From Streptomyces humidus (GTDB lineage: Bacteria > Actinomycetota > Actinomycetes > Streptomycetales > Streptomycetaceae), in contig NZ_BMTL01000004.1 of the NCBI RefSeq assembly GCF_014649655.1, positions 16,246 through 80,245 on the forward strand: a stretch of DNA of 64,000 nt, read 5' to 3'. The position numbers were made by a program, and so were the translations under genes. The notes under the pieces are model-generated. The model saw nothing but the letters and a program-made list of their open reading frames with translations. It ran no database searches and was not told where the DNA came from. Position 1 is the stretch's first letter. Each line of letters begins with the position of its first letter. This document shows positions 25,167-33,350 of the stretch, piece by piece.

Positions 25167-26776
25167 CCACCCAGAACTGCGCGGAGTGCGGAACGCGGGC
25201 CGAGCCCGGCCAGTCGTTCTGCGACGCGTGCGGGGCCGTGCTCGGCTGGACCGAACGGACCCCGGCCCGCGCCGGAGCCGCTCCCGGAGCCGGCGCAGGG
25301 ACCGGGACCGGCACGGCGGGCACGGCAGGCGGCGCGCGCACGACGCCCGGCGGCGACCCGGGCACGGCGACCGGCCCGGCCGGCGGCGGAGCCGGGCGCC
25401 GGTCCGGGGAATCCGCGCACGAGCCGTCCCCGTCCCGGGCGGGGGCGGACGCCACGACGACGGACGCCCGTCCCGCCCCCGCCGACAGCCGTCCCGACGA
25501 CCGGCAGCGCCCCGCCGACCGCCACACCGCCGGCGACACCGACGACGGAGCCGGGGAGGACCACGGCCGCAACGGCGACCACGGCGACCACGGCGACCAC
25601 GGCGACCACGAGGACAACGAGGACAACGAGGACACCGCGGAGAACCCTCTCCCGCCCGCCCCGCCGGAGGACGGCACGGCGACCGCGGCGGACGGCACAC
25701 CGCCCCCCGGCCCCGCCGCCGCTCCCTCCTCGGCCCCCACCCCCGCCTCCCCCGCCTCCCCGTCCAGCGCGTCCACCCCCGCGCCCGACGCGACCGCGCC
25801 CACCGTGCCGGTCCCGGCGGCGACGCCCGCGGCCCCCGCGCAATCCGGCGGCCCCGCGCCCGCACCCGTCCTCGGCGACACGATGGCCGCACGGGCCCGC
25901 TCCCTGCTCGTCCCCGTCACCGACGCGGAGCCGCGCCCCGCCGCGCCCCCGTCCGTCGCGCCCGTCCTGCCGGGCAGGCCCGTCGCGGACCGTCCGCAGG
26001 TCCGCGCCCCCGGTCCGGTCCTGGGCGAGACGCACGGCGTGGCCTGCCCCTGGTGCGCCACGCCCAACAACCCCGACCGGCACTTCTGTGTGCGCTGCGC
26101 GATGCCGATGACCCTGGAGGACCGCTCCTCGGTCCGCCTCCCCTGGTGGCGCCGCCTGTTCAACCGCAACGGCGAGACCCCCTGGGCCGGCGACCGCCCG
26201 CGTCTGCGCCGTACGTTCGACCGCATCGTCACCTGGGTGCTGGCGGCCGTCGTCCTCACCCTTCTGATCGTCGCCGGGGTGAACACGCCCGACGCCGTCC
26301 AGGCCACCCGCGACCACTTCTCCAAGCGCGCCCCGGTCGCGCCGGACTCGGTCGCCGCGTCGCGCTCCTACCCCGGGCACAAGCCGGAGCTGGCCTTCGA
26401 CAAGATCAGCAACAGCTGGTGGGGACCGGGCGTCTCGCAGTCGGGCGAGGGGGAGTGGATCGAGGCCCGCTTCGACGAGCCCACCCGCCTGCTGGACGTG
26501 ATCATCACCTCGGGCACCTCCACCCGCGCCGACCAGCTCAGCGAATCCGCGCTCCCGCACCGCATCAAGGCGACGATCACCCTCAAGGACGGCAGAACGA
26601 CGACCCGCGACGTCGTCCTCGACCAGAGCGCGGGCGGCCAGCGGCGCGCCTTCCGCGTCGGCGAGGTGACGAAGGTCCGCTTCACGATCGAGTCCTCGTA
26701 TGCGGCCTCCGGGAGCAAGCAGGTGTCCATAGCCGAGATCGAGTTCTTCGGACGCTCCAGCGCCAACGCGTCCTGA
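25163..26776 (+). CDS. cisA: CisA-like membrane protein: zinc ribbons, TM helix, discoidin-like C-terminus
   Basis: A 537-residue protein ending the CIS operon. Order: zinc ribbon at 5-30 (CAECG and CDACG); a 260-residue disordered linker with GDH and EDN repeats; a second zinc ribbon near 294-312 (CPWCATP and CVRCAMP); a basic stretch; one membrane helix at about 353-374 (IVTWVLAAVVLTLLIVAGVN); and a C-terminal discoidin/F5-8C-like beta-sandwich (LAFDKISNSWWGPG to IAEIEFFGRS), a fold that often binds glycans. Layout and place match CisA of S. coelicolor, which anchors firing of the intracellular CIS to the membrane. Topology is likely N-terminus in, C-terminus out. A stem-loop terminator follows. 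Confidence 0.88.
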   Translation: MTTQNCAECGTRAEPGQSFCDACGAVLGWTERTPARAGAAPGAGAGTGTGTAGTAGGARTTPGGDPGTATGPAGGGAGRRSGESAHEPSPSRAGADATTTDARPAPADSRPDDRQRPADRHTAGDTDDGAGEDHGRNGDHGDHGDHGDHEDNEDNEDTAENPLPPAPPEDGTATAADGTPPPGPAAAPSSAPTPASPASPSSASTPAPDATAPTVPVPAATPAAPAQSGGPAPAPVLGDTMAARARSLLVPVTDAEPRPAAPPSVAPVLPGRPVADRPQVRAPGPVLGETHGVACPWCATPNNPDRHFCVRCAMPMTLEDRSSVRLPWWRRLFNRNGETPWAGDRPRLRRTFDRIVTWVLAAVVLTLLIVAGVNTPDAVQATRDHFSKRAPVAPDSVAASRSYPGHKPELAFDKISNSWWGPGVSQSGEGEWIEARFDEPTRLLDVIITSGTSTRADQLSESALPHRIKATITLKDGRTTTRDVVLDQSAGGQRRAFRVGEVTKVRFTIESSYAASGSKQVSIAEIEFFGRSSANAS

Positions 26777-26790
26777 CGGCCGTCGAGGCG

Positions 26791-26830
26791 GCGGGCGGCA
26801 GAAGGGGGAGCGCCCCCTCCTGCCGCCCGC
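26791..26830 (+). terminator. Terminator of the CIS structural operon
   Basis: Arms of about 19 bp (26791-26809 and 26812-26830) pair nearly perfectly, with one or two mismatches and almost no loop. They start 14 bp after the cisA stop codon. There is no T-tract, which is normal for GC-rich hosts. Confidence 0.7.
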
Positions 26831-26955
26831 GCCCCTCGGGGCCGGGGCGGGAACACGAACAGGAGCCGGAACACGAGCGCGAACGGGCACGGGCACGGGC
26901 ACGGGTCCCCGGACGGGGGAGACGAAGAGCCGGGGGAGAGGAACGAGGGGGAAAC

Positions 26956-26996
26956 GAACGAGTCCCACCCCGTCTGACACGGGATGGGACTCGTTC
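26956..26996 (-). terminator. 18-bp hairpin terminator, best fit on the minus strand
   Basis: The arms 26956-26973 and 26979-26996 pair over 18 bp around a five-base loop. The single mismatch on the plus strand becomes a G-U pair on the minus strand, where GTTTC follows. It lies immediately downstream of the tRNA-Gly-like element on the same strand, and so looks like its terminator. It may also back up the end of the CIS operon. Confidence 0.7.
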
Positions 26997-27003
26997 TTCA
27001 CAG

Positions 27004-27073
27004 AGCGCCGGGCAGGCCTTGCACCTGCATTTCCCCGCGGGAAGCGAGGCGTCTTTCCTTGGACCACCGACGC
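27004..27073 (-). tRNA. Atypical tRNA-Gly (UCC-type) with a GTGC T-loop
   Basis: Read on the minus strand it folds as a full cloverleaf. The acceptor is GCGTCGG with CCGGCGC, including one G-U pair. The D-arm is GTC/GAC around CAAGGAAA. The anticodon stem is CCTCG/CGGGG with loop CTTCCCG, giving UCC at 34-36. The variable loop is AAAT, and the T-stem is GCAGG/CCTGC. Glycine identity features are present: G1-C72, C2-G71, C35-C36 and U73. The T-loop reads TGCAAGG, so the universal GTTC becomes GTGC, and position 37 is C rather than a purine. No CCA is encoded. Staphylococcal tRNA-Gly species dedicated to peptidoglycan bridges share the GTGC change. A degenerate pseudo-tRNA is the alternative. 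Confidence 0.6.
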
Positions 27074-27168
27074 AGAGGTCGTTCACCGTTTTTCTTTCCG
27101 GTGACCGGCTCAAGATCAAGCTTACCCCATCTCCGGGGCGTTCTTGACCAGGAACGACCGCTGGGCGA

Positions 27169-28641
27169 TCAGGCGACGTCCTCGACCTTCAACTCCGGTC
27201 CGACGACCAGGGTGACCGCACCCGCAGCGGCCGAACCGTCCGCGGTGGCCCGCAGGCCGGGAAGCCGGGAGGCGAGGACGGCGGCCTTGCCGTCGAGGCC
27301 CGCGGGATAGGTGACGGACGTTCTGGCGACCGTGCCGCCGGGCGCGTTGCCCGTGCCGACGACGCTGTAGCCGGCCTCCCTCAGCCTCTCGGCGACCGCC
27401 GCCGCGCGTCCGGGCACGCCGGTGCCGTTGAGGACCCGGACCCGCACGGACGAGGCGTACACGACGTTCTTCCTCGACGCGTCCAGTTGCGCCTTGGTGG
27501 TCTCCCTGTCCTTGGCCAGGGAGGTGAACAGGTCGGCGGCCTGCGGGTACTGCCAGACGACGTTGGCCTTGTCGGTGGGCTGGTCGGCCACCCGACCGTA
27601 GTTGGGGACGGTGAGGAAGCCCAGGCGGTCGCTCGGGATCCCCTTGAGCTCGTCGGCGAGCCCGTACAGCGGCTGGATGCCCGCGAGGTCCGGGTCGGTC
27701 GTCAGGGACTTGGTGATGGACTGCAGGAAGCCGTACATCGCGTCCGGACTGCCGAGCTTGGACTTGGCCTTCCTGGCCAGCGCGTCCATGAACTCCTGCT
27801 GGCGGCCGATGCGGCCTATGTCGGAGCCGTCGCCCACGCTGTAGCGGGTGCGGACGTATCCGAGCGCCTTCTCGCCCTTGACGGTCTGGCAGCCCGCCTC
27901 CAGGTCCAGGTGGGCCTTCTTGTCGTGGATGGCGTCCTTCGGGCAGACCTCGATGCCCTCCAGCGCGTCGACCATGCCCTTGAACCCGGAGAAGTCGACC
28001 GTCATGAAGTGGTCGATGCGCAGCCCGGTGTTGGACTCGACGGTCCTGATGGTGCAGGCGGCGGCCTCGGCGACCTTGCCGTTGCTGCCGCCGATCGCGA
28101 ACGCCTCGTTGATCTTGAAGTGGTGCGGCGAGGACGAACTGCCGTCGCCCTTCTGGCAGCCGGGTATCTCCACCCAGGAGTCACGCGGGAAGGACACCAC
28201 CGAGGCCCACTTACGGTCGGCCGGTATGTGCAGCACCATCAGCGTGTCCGACTGCATGGTGGTCAGGTCCTTGCCGTACTTGGCGTTCGCGCCCGCGCGG
28301 GTGTCGGAACCGACGATCATGATGTTCTTCGAGCCGGGGCTGAGGTTCACCGGCCGGTCGTCGCCCAGCTTGTCGTCCACGTCGGCGGACTTGATGTTGT
28401 TGTTGAGGTCGTAGTAGATCCACGCACCGGCCCCGCCGGCCCCTAGGAGGACGAGGCTGGTCACGCCCGCACCCCACGCGACGACCCGCCCGCGCCGGGT
28501 GAGCCGCGTCCCGCCGCTCCGCGAGCCGGCCGCCCGGCCGCCGCTCCCCTGCCAGGCGGCCTCCACCGAAGTACGCCCACGCCTTCTCGATCCGCCCACG
28601 GGCGCTCGCCCCCTCCGCTTCGGCCGTCTCACCCCGTACAC
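27169..28641 (-). CDS. LytR-CpsA-Psr family protein with LytR_C domain
   Basis: A 490-residue membrane-anchored enzyme of the LCP family, which attaches glycopolymers to peptidoglycan outside the cell. The basic N-terminal 50 residues are followed by one membrane helix near 52-76 (VVAWGAGVTSLVLLGAGGAG). The LCP domain runs from NIMIVGSDTRAG through SDTLMVLHIPADRKWASVVS and FPRDSWVEIPG to YVRTRYSVGDGSDIGRIGRQ, with the conserved arginines and aspartates that bind the polyprenyl phosphate. A C-terminal LytR_C domain (VRVRVLNGTGVPGRAAAVAE) follows. It starts at GTG 28641; no strong ribosome site is visible. The unusual tRNA-Gly lies 95 bp downstream on the same strand. Confidence 0.94.
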   Translation of the reverse strand: MYGVRRPKRRGRAPVGGSRRRGRTSVEAAWQGSGGRAAGSRSGGTRLTRRGRVVAWGAGVTSLVLLGAGGAGAWIYYDLNNNIKSADVDDKLGDDRPVNLSPGSKNIMIVGSDTRAGANAKYGKDLTTMQSDTLMVLHIPADRKWASVVSFPRDSWVEIPGCQKGDGSSSSPHHFKINEAFAIGGSNGKVAEAAACTIRTVESNTGLRIDHFMTVDFSGFKGMVDALEGIEVCPKDAIHDKKAHLDLEAGCQTVKGEKALGYVRTRYSVGDGSDIGRIGRQQEFMDALARKAKSKLGSPDAMYGFLQSITKSLTTDPDLAGIQPLYGLADELKGIPSDRLGFLTVPNYGRVADQPTDKANVVWQYPQAADLFTSLAKDRETTKAQLDASRKNVVYASSVRVRVLNGTGVPGRAAAVAERLREAGYSVVGTGNAPGGTVARTSVTYPAGLDGKAAVLASRLPGLRATADGSAAAGAVTLVVGPELKVEDVA

Positions 28642-28773
28642 CGTGCTCGGGTCGTCGGCATCGGTCGCCGTGGTGACCGCCGAACGCCGGAACCCTACAT
28701 GCGAGAGGGAATACGTCCGGGAAGCACCGGCGACTCACAAGACCCACGGAGCCGGGCAGCGGTTGCCCCGAGC

Positions 28774-28808
28774 CCGGCGATGTGACAGACGTCCCGTCAC
28801 ATCGCCGG
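28774..28808 (-). terminator. Hairpin terminator after the lysyl-oxidase-like gene
   Basis: A perfect 13-bp stem (28774-28786 with 28796-28808) and a nine-base loop lie 53 bp past the stop of the oxidase gene on the minus strand, and before the start of the LCP gene. No T-tract follows. Confidence 0.65.
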
Positions 28809-28860
28809 ACCGGCATCAGAGCTCCGGAGCACCGGACTTGGGTCCGGCAGCGTGGTTCGG

Positions 28861-30558
28861 TTACGGCGCGTCGATCAGGTCCACCGGCGGGACGGACACC
28901 GTGCGGGCGCCCTTCGTGCCGCCCAGGACGACCTTGCGCAGGGAGACGTTGTTCTTGGTGTTCGTCTCCTGGAGACGGTGCGCCGGGTTGGCGACGACCT
29001 GGATGTAGTACGTGCCGTTGGGCAGGTCCGTGACGTCGAAGGACTGGCCGGGACGGTACTGGGTGTACGTGTCACCGGAGCCGACGTCGAGGACCTCGCG
29101 CACGGAGATGGAGTTCTGCTCACCGCACGCGGTCGACAGATCGGTGTTGTAAGGGTGCCAGTTGGCGTTCTTCACCGTGTAGTCGACGGCGTCGGTGTTG
29201 GCCAGGCAGAACGCCTCCTTGCCGCTCTTGACGATGTCCTTCTTGTCCGCGGACAGCAGGTGGTAACTGGCGAAGTCCGTGAAGTGCCAGTGCTCGTGTC
29301 CGACGCGCGGGTCCCACTCCATGGTGCCGGCGGGCGTGTAGCCGATCTGCTTGCCGGCCGCGTCGTAGAAGTACTGGTACGAGTCCATCAGGTCCGCGCC
29401 CGGCTTGCGGAAGCCGTCCACGACGAGCGGCGCGGGACCGGCGTTCCAGACGTTGGCGCTGAAGGCCAGGTAGTCCTTGCCCGGCGCGTCGCCGTCCTCG
29501 CCGTCGGTGACCGCGATGTCCCAGGCCGGCAGCGACCGCAGGTCCGGCTTGGGCACGTTGGCCGGGACCCCGGCCCGCCCGGCGGGACGCTGGGCGGCGG
29601 CCTTCAGCGCAGGAGCGATGCGGGAGCCGTCGGTGTGACCGGCGCCGTCGCCGAGGTGGTGGGCGAGACCGCGGGCCTCCAGGGCGTGGGACAGCGCGGG
29701 GGGCGTGGGCGCGTCGGCGCCGCGCGGCCCGTAGTGGTGGCCGCCGTGGCCCCCCGCGGCGCCCATGGCGCCGGAGTGTCCGGAGTGAGCGCTGTGGGCG
29801 GAGGAGTCCGACGAACGCAGTCCGACGCCGCCCTCACCGCCGTCGGTCTGCTGGCGGACCGTCACCTTGATGGTCGGCCGGTCGTTCGGGATGCCGAACA
29901 TGTCGCGGTACTTCTTCGCGATCGAGACCGTGGCGGTGTACTCGCCGGCGGGCAGGTCCAGCTGCCGGTCGTAGTCGACCGCGGTGGTGTTGGCCGCCCA
30001 GCCCTTCTCGACGCCCCAGACCGAGCCGAGCGTGAACGGGTTGGTGGGGCAGCTCTCCGGGTAGTGCGAGGTGGCCGGGGCGTCCGGACGCAGCCGTCCG
30101 GCGGCGTTGTTCGGGCAGAACGCCCCCGTCGTCCGCTGCACCTCGGCCCCGGAGGCGTTCTTGACGGACACCTCCAGGAAGCCGGGCAGTCCGCGGAAGT
30201 CCTCGAGGGTCCCCGCGGGCAGCGTCTTCGTCGTCACCTTGGACCCGTTGCGCAGGATCTGCTGGGCGACTATCCGGTCCTTGTACGACTTGCGCGTCAC
30301 CTTGAACTCGAGCGGCGCGTTGTCGACGGCGACGTACGTGCCGAGGTCGAAGTCGAGGTAGAACCCGCCCTCGTAGTCGACCCGGTCGAGGATCACGGAC
30401 TTCGAGGCGGCGATCAGTTTGAGCTGCGGCTTGCCCGGCGTGCTCCCGGTCGCCGCGCCGGCGCCGGGAGCGGCCCCGGCGACGGCGACGACGGTGAGCG
30501 CGGCCCCCGCGGCGAACGCCGCACGCTGAAGGCCCTTGCGATGGTGCTGTCTGGTCAT
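28861..30558 (-). CDS. Secreted lysyl-oxidase-like copper protein
   Basis: A 565-residue secreted protein. The start MTRQHHRKG has GAGGAA before it, and a signal peptide (AAFAAGAALTVVAVAGAAPG) with an Ala-rich cleavage site follows. The C-terminal half carries the lysyl-oxidase family copper site: GHEHWHFTDFASY near residue 420, i.e. a His-x-His-x-His cluster. The last 150 residues include VVANPAHRLQETNTKNN. The N-terminal half is beta-rich with a His/Gly/Ser-rich linker (HSAHSGHSGAMGAAGG). Lysyl-oxidase homologues occur in streptomycetes and oxidise lysine side chains of exported proteins; the natural substrate here is unknown. It is divergent from the GH26 gene. Confidence 0.9.
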   Translation of the reverse strand: MTRQHHRKGLQRAAFAAGAALTVVAVAGAAPGAGAATGSTPGKPQLKLIAASKSVILDRVDYEGGFYLDFDLGTYVAVDNAPLEFKVTRKSYKDRIVAQQILRNGSKVTTKTLPAGTLEDFRGLPGFLEVSVKNASGAEVQRTTGAFCPNNAAGRLRPDAPATSHYPESCPTNPFTLGSVWGVEKGWAANTTAVDYDRQLDLPAGEYTATVSIAKKYRDMFGIPNDRPTIKVTVRQQTDGGEGGVGLRSSDSSAHSAHSGHSGAMGAAGGHGGHHYGPRGADAPTPPALSHALEARGLAHHLGDGAGHTDGSRIAPALKAAAQRPAGRAGVPANVPKPDLRSLPAWDIAVTDGEDGDAPGKDYLAFSANVWNAGPAPLVVDGFRKPGADLMDSYQYFYDAAGKQIGYTPAGTMEWDPRVGHEHWHFTDFASYHLLSADKKDIVKSGKEAFCLANTDAVDYTVKNANWHPYNTDLSTACGEQNSISVREVLDVGSGDTYTQYRPGQSFDVTDLPNGTYYIQVVANPAHRLQETNTKNNVSLRKVVLGGTKGARTVSVPPVDLIDAP

Positions 30559-30893
30559 CGGTTCCTCGTCTGCGAGTGCCATGGTCGGTGGCATCGGACT
30601 GAACAGCCCACACCCCGACCGCCTTGCAGACGCACCCCACGCGCCGAGCCGGACCTGTGAGCAACCTGTGAGAGCCCCAAAAGGCCTTCCAGGGTTGCCT
30701 GTTGAGAGCAAGAAGTCGCGAACGCGTTTGTCGCCGGCGGCCGTACCGCCGGTCGCGGTCGCCGCCCCGCCGCCCTGACCTCTGTGCCCGGGCGGACCGG
30801 GTTCCCGTGCCCGCGCCCTTGCCCGTACCCGGTGCGGGTGGTCCGGCGCCGGTTTCTGGGCGGGGGAGGAGACGGCGGCACCATCATGAGCCG
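30559..30893. other. Divergent intergenic region, oxidase / GH26
   Basis: These 335 bp separate two divergent secreted-protein genes and must contain both promoters. No convincing -35/-10 pair, operator or hairpin was found. A GGGGGAGGAG stretch near 30862-30871 lies closer to an out-of-frame ATG at 30886 (14-codon ORF) than to the chosen GTG of the GH26 gene. Confidence 0.4.
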
Positions 30894-31877
30894 GTGTTCC
30901 GCTTCCTTCGCGCCCGACGGGCTCCGCTGACCGCGCTGCTCGTCGCCCTCGCGCTGCTCGCCGGGCCCGCCTGCGTCCCGCTCGGGCGGGGCGCCGGAGC
31001 GCCGCCGGGAGCGTTCGGCGCGTACGTCGGGTACGACGGACCAGGCGTGCGGCGGGTCGCCGGACTCGACGCCTGGCTGGGACCGGCCACGCCCCGGGTG
31101 GGGCACACCTATCTGCCGGGGGACCGCTGGAGCAACATCGAGGGGGCGCCCGGCTATCTGGAGCACTGGGCGCGGTGGCGTCAGCAGCGCCCCGACCGGA
31201 TGTTCGTCCTGAACGTGCCGATGCTGGAGCGGACCGAGGATCACGTGTCCGACGCCGTCGTGCGCGCGGAGCTGCGCAGGGGGGCGCGCGGCGACTACGA
31301 CGGGCACTTCCGGGCGCTCGCCCGTCGGCTCGTCGGGCTCGGGGTGCCGGACGCCGTGCTGGTGGTGGGGTGGGAGATGAACGGGGTCACCTACACCCAC
31401 CGCTGCGGGCCCGATCCGCTGGCCTGGAAGCGGTACTGGGTCCGGATCGTCGACGCGATGCGCTCCGTGGCCGGCCCGGAGGCGTTCCGCTTCGAGTTCA
31501 CGCCCAGCCGCGGTCGGGACGCCGTCCCGTGGACCGCCTGCTACCCCGGCGACCGGTACGTCGACGTCGTAGGCATGGACGCCTACGACCAGCCGCCCGG
31601 CATGTCCTTCGAGGAGCAGGTCGCCGAGCCCTACGGCCTCGCCGCGCACGTGCGGTTCGCACGGGCCCACGACAAGCCGCTGTCCTACCCGGAGTGGGGT
31701 CTGTACCGCAACGGCGACGACCCGGACTACGTGCGCGGGATGCTGGACTGGTTCGCCGAGCACCGGCCGCTCTACCAGACCATCAGCGACTACTGTCCGC
31801 ACGGAGTGTGGCGCTGTGCCGGCAACCCGCGGTCCTCGGCCGTCTACCGCATCCTGATCGCTGGTCCGTCCGGCTGA
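30894..31877 (+). CDS. GH26-type glycoside hydrolase, secreted
   Basis: A 327-residue exported enzyme with a glycoside hydrolase family 26 (beta-mannanase-like) pattern. The acid/base glutamate is in VVGWEMNG, and the nucleophile glutamate in KPLSYPEWGLY. The N-terminus MFRFLRARRAPLTALLVALA then LLAGPAC is a signal peptide, possibly lipoprotein-type although the lipobox is weak. The start GTG 30894 is the only usable in-frame start but lacks a well-spaced ribosome site, so the true start is uncertain. The M23 peptidase gene follows after 62 bp in the same direction. Confidence 0.85.
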   Translation: MFRFLRARRAPLTALLVALALLAGPACVPLGRGAGAPPGAFGAYVGYDGPGVRRVAGLDAWLGPATPRVGHTYLPGDRWSNIEGAPGYLEHWARWRQQRPDRMFVLNVPMLERTEDHVSDAVVRAELRRGARGDYDGHFRALARRLVGLGVPDAVLVVGWEMNGVTYTHRCGPDPLAWKRYWVRIVDAMRSVAGPEAFRFEFTPSRGRDAVPWTACYPGDRYVDVVGMDAYDQPPGMSFEEQVAEPYGLAAHVRFARAHDKPLSYPEWGLYRNGDDPDYVRGMLDWFAEHRPLYQTISDYCPHGVWRCAGNPRSSAVYRILIAGPSG

Positions 31878-31939
31878 ACCCGCCCGGCGGTGCGGCAGGG
31901 CGCGTCGGCCGCACGCCTCACCGGTCCGATGATCGCACG

Positions 31940-32818
31940 ATGGGACGAGAACACCACGCGCGTCATCCGCGAACGCGGGCGCGCCTCAGCGCCGCGGCCG
32001 GGTCCGCCCTGCTCGCCCTCCTCCTGCTCGCCCTCGCCGCCGTGCCCGCAGGCGCCGTGCCCGCAGGCGCCGTGCCCGCAGGCGCCGTGCCCGCAGGCGC
32101 CGTGCCCGCAGGCGCCGCAGGGCACGTGAGCCCCAGGAGCGGCGGGTTCCACGACGACGCCGCCCGTGCCGTCCGCGCGTACGAGCAGGCGCGCGAGCGG
32201 GTCGACCGGCTCCGGGAGGCCGAGGCCCTCCCCACGCGGATCCACGACGCCGACCGCCGCCGCAAGACGCTGCGCTCCGGTCTGTGGGACCGGTTGCGGG
32301 CCGGGGCGAGGGAGGCCGGCGACCCGGTCGCCGTCGATCCGTCCGGACGGCAGGGCCACTGCCCGTTCGGGGAGCACAGCCGCCGGCCCGAGTCGCGCGC
32401 CCACTCCTGGACGGCCCCGGCCCATCGCTACTGGCTGTCCGCGGGATACGCCGCCAGGGGTTCCCACTGGGCCCACCGGCACACCGGCCAGGACTTCGCC
32501 GTCGATCACGGCACCCCCGTGTACGCCGTCGGCTCCGGCGTCGTCCGGATCACGACCTGCGGCGACGGTTTCGGCAACCAGGTCCTGGTCCGGCACCGCG
32601 ACGGCTACTTCACCCAGTACGCCCATCTGTCCCGCATCGACGTCCGCCGGGGTCAGCGCGTGAGCGCCGGTCAGCGCATCGGCCTCTCCGGCGCGTCCGG
32701 CAACGTCACCGGCCCGCATCTGCACTTCGAGGTGCGGATCACGCCTTACGCCGGGTCCGCGGTGCCGCCCCTGCCCTGGCTGCGCCGCAAGGAGGTGCGG
32801 GTCTCGGACACGCCCTGA
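31940..32818 (+). CDS. Secreted M23-family metallopeptidase (LytM-like)
   Basis: A 292-residue exported zinc peptidase that probably cleaves peptidoglycan cross-bridges. The signal peptide is extended by five VPAGA repeats. A charged coiled-coil-like segment follows (ARAVRAYEQARERVDRLREA). The M23 domain has HRHTGQDFAVDHGTPVYAVG with the H-x(3)-D zinc site, and GASGNVTGPHLHFEVRI with HLH. ATG 31940 is used; no strong ribosome site precedes it. The substrate class is inferred from the family; neighbours are envelope genes. Confidence 0.93.
   Translation: MGREHHARHPRTRARLSAAAGSALLALLLLALAAVPAGAVPAGAVPAGAVPAGAVPAGAAGHVSPRSGGFHDDAARAVRAYEQARERVDRLREAEALPTRIHDADRRRKTLRSGLWDRLRAGAREAGDPVAVDPSGRQGHCPFGEHSRRPESRAHSWTAPAHRYWLSAGYAARGSHWAHRHTGQDFAVDHGTPVYAVGSGVVRITTCGDGFGNQVLVRHRDGYFTQYAHLSRIDVRRGQRVSAGQRIGLSGASGNVTGPHLHFEVRITPYAGSAVPPLPWLRRKEVRVSDTP
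32042..32116. repeat. Five 15-bp tandem repeats in a signal peptide
   Basis: Five identical 15-bp units encode VPAGA five times at the end of the M23 peptidase signal peptide, giving several candidate AxA cleavage sites. The units are identical at nucleotide level, which indicates recent slippage and possible strain-to-strain length variation. Confidence 0.95.
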
Positions 32819-32861
32819 CGCCCTGCCGCCCTGACGTCCTGACCCGGGGCCGTCCCGAGGA

Positions 32862-33350
32862 TCACCGCGGCGACGCGGCGGGCTCGTAGGCTGCCAGCGC
32901 CCAGATGACGAAGACGTCGACGGCGATCTGGACGACCGACCAGACCGGCGCGTACGGCAGGAACAGGAACTGCAGGACCAGGCTGAGGGCGGCCAGCGCG
33001 ATGCCGCTGACCCGTGCCCACACGGCGCCCGTGAGCAGGCCCCAGCCGGTCGCCGCGGCCACGACGCCCACGGCCACCAGGACCCAGCCCCAGCCGGTGA
33101 GGTTCATCTCGTAGACGTAGCTGCCGATCCGCGCGTACACGTCGTCCCGGGCGATCGCCGCGATGCCCTCGAAGGCGGCGAGGACACCGCTCACGAACAT
33201 GAGCACACCCGCGAAGACGACCCCGCCGGCGGCCGCTCCCCCGCCGCCCGGCCCGTCCGAGCGCCCCGCCGGGGGCGTACCGGTGCCCTGGTGGGAGGGA
33301 TCCCAGACCGGGGACCCGTGCGACGGCTGTGCGTGCGGCTGGTCGCTCAT
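32862..33350 (-). CDS. DUF7144-like integral membrane protein
   Basis: A 162-residue membrane protein with four predicted helices after a Pro/Gly-rich N-terminal 45 residues: GGVVFAGVLMFVSGVLAAFE, WGWVLVAVGVVAAATGWGLL, VSGIALAALSLVLQFLFLP and VQIAVDVFVIWALAAY. The loop DDVYARIGSYVYEMNLTGWG is typical of the DUF7144 group common in streptomycetes. The function is unknown. The start MSDQPHA is preceded by GGAGA. It is convergent with the M23 peptidase gene. Confidence 0.85.
   Translation of the reverse strand: MSDQPHAQPSHGSPVWDPSHQGTGTPPAGRSDGPGGGGAAAGGVVFAGVLMFVSGVLAAFEGIAAIARDDVYARIGSYVYEMNLTGWGWVLVAVGVVAAATGWGLLTGAVWARVSGIALAALSLVLQFLFLPYAPVWSVVQIAVDVFVIWALAAYEPAASPR

Noticed and set aside
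28852..30660. 602-codon plus-strand frame over the oxidase gene
   Set aside because: It is antisense to the lysyl-oxidase-like gene, whose signal peptide and copper motif are clear.
30886..30930. 14-codon ORF with a better-spaced ribosome site before the GH26 gene
   Set aside because: It is too short to support as a gene. It is noted only because it makes the GH26 start uncertain.
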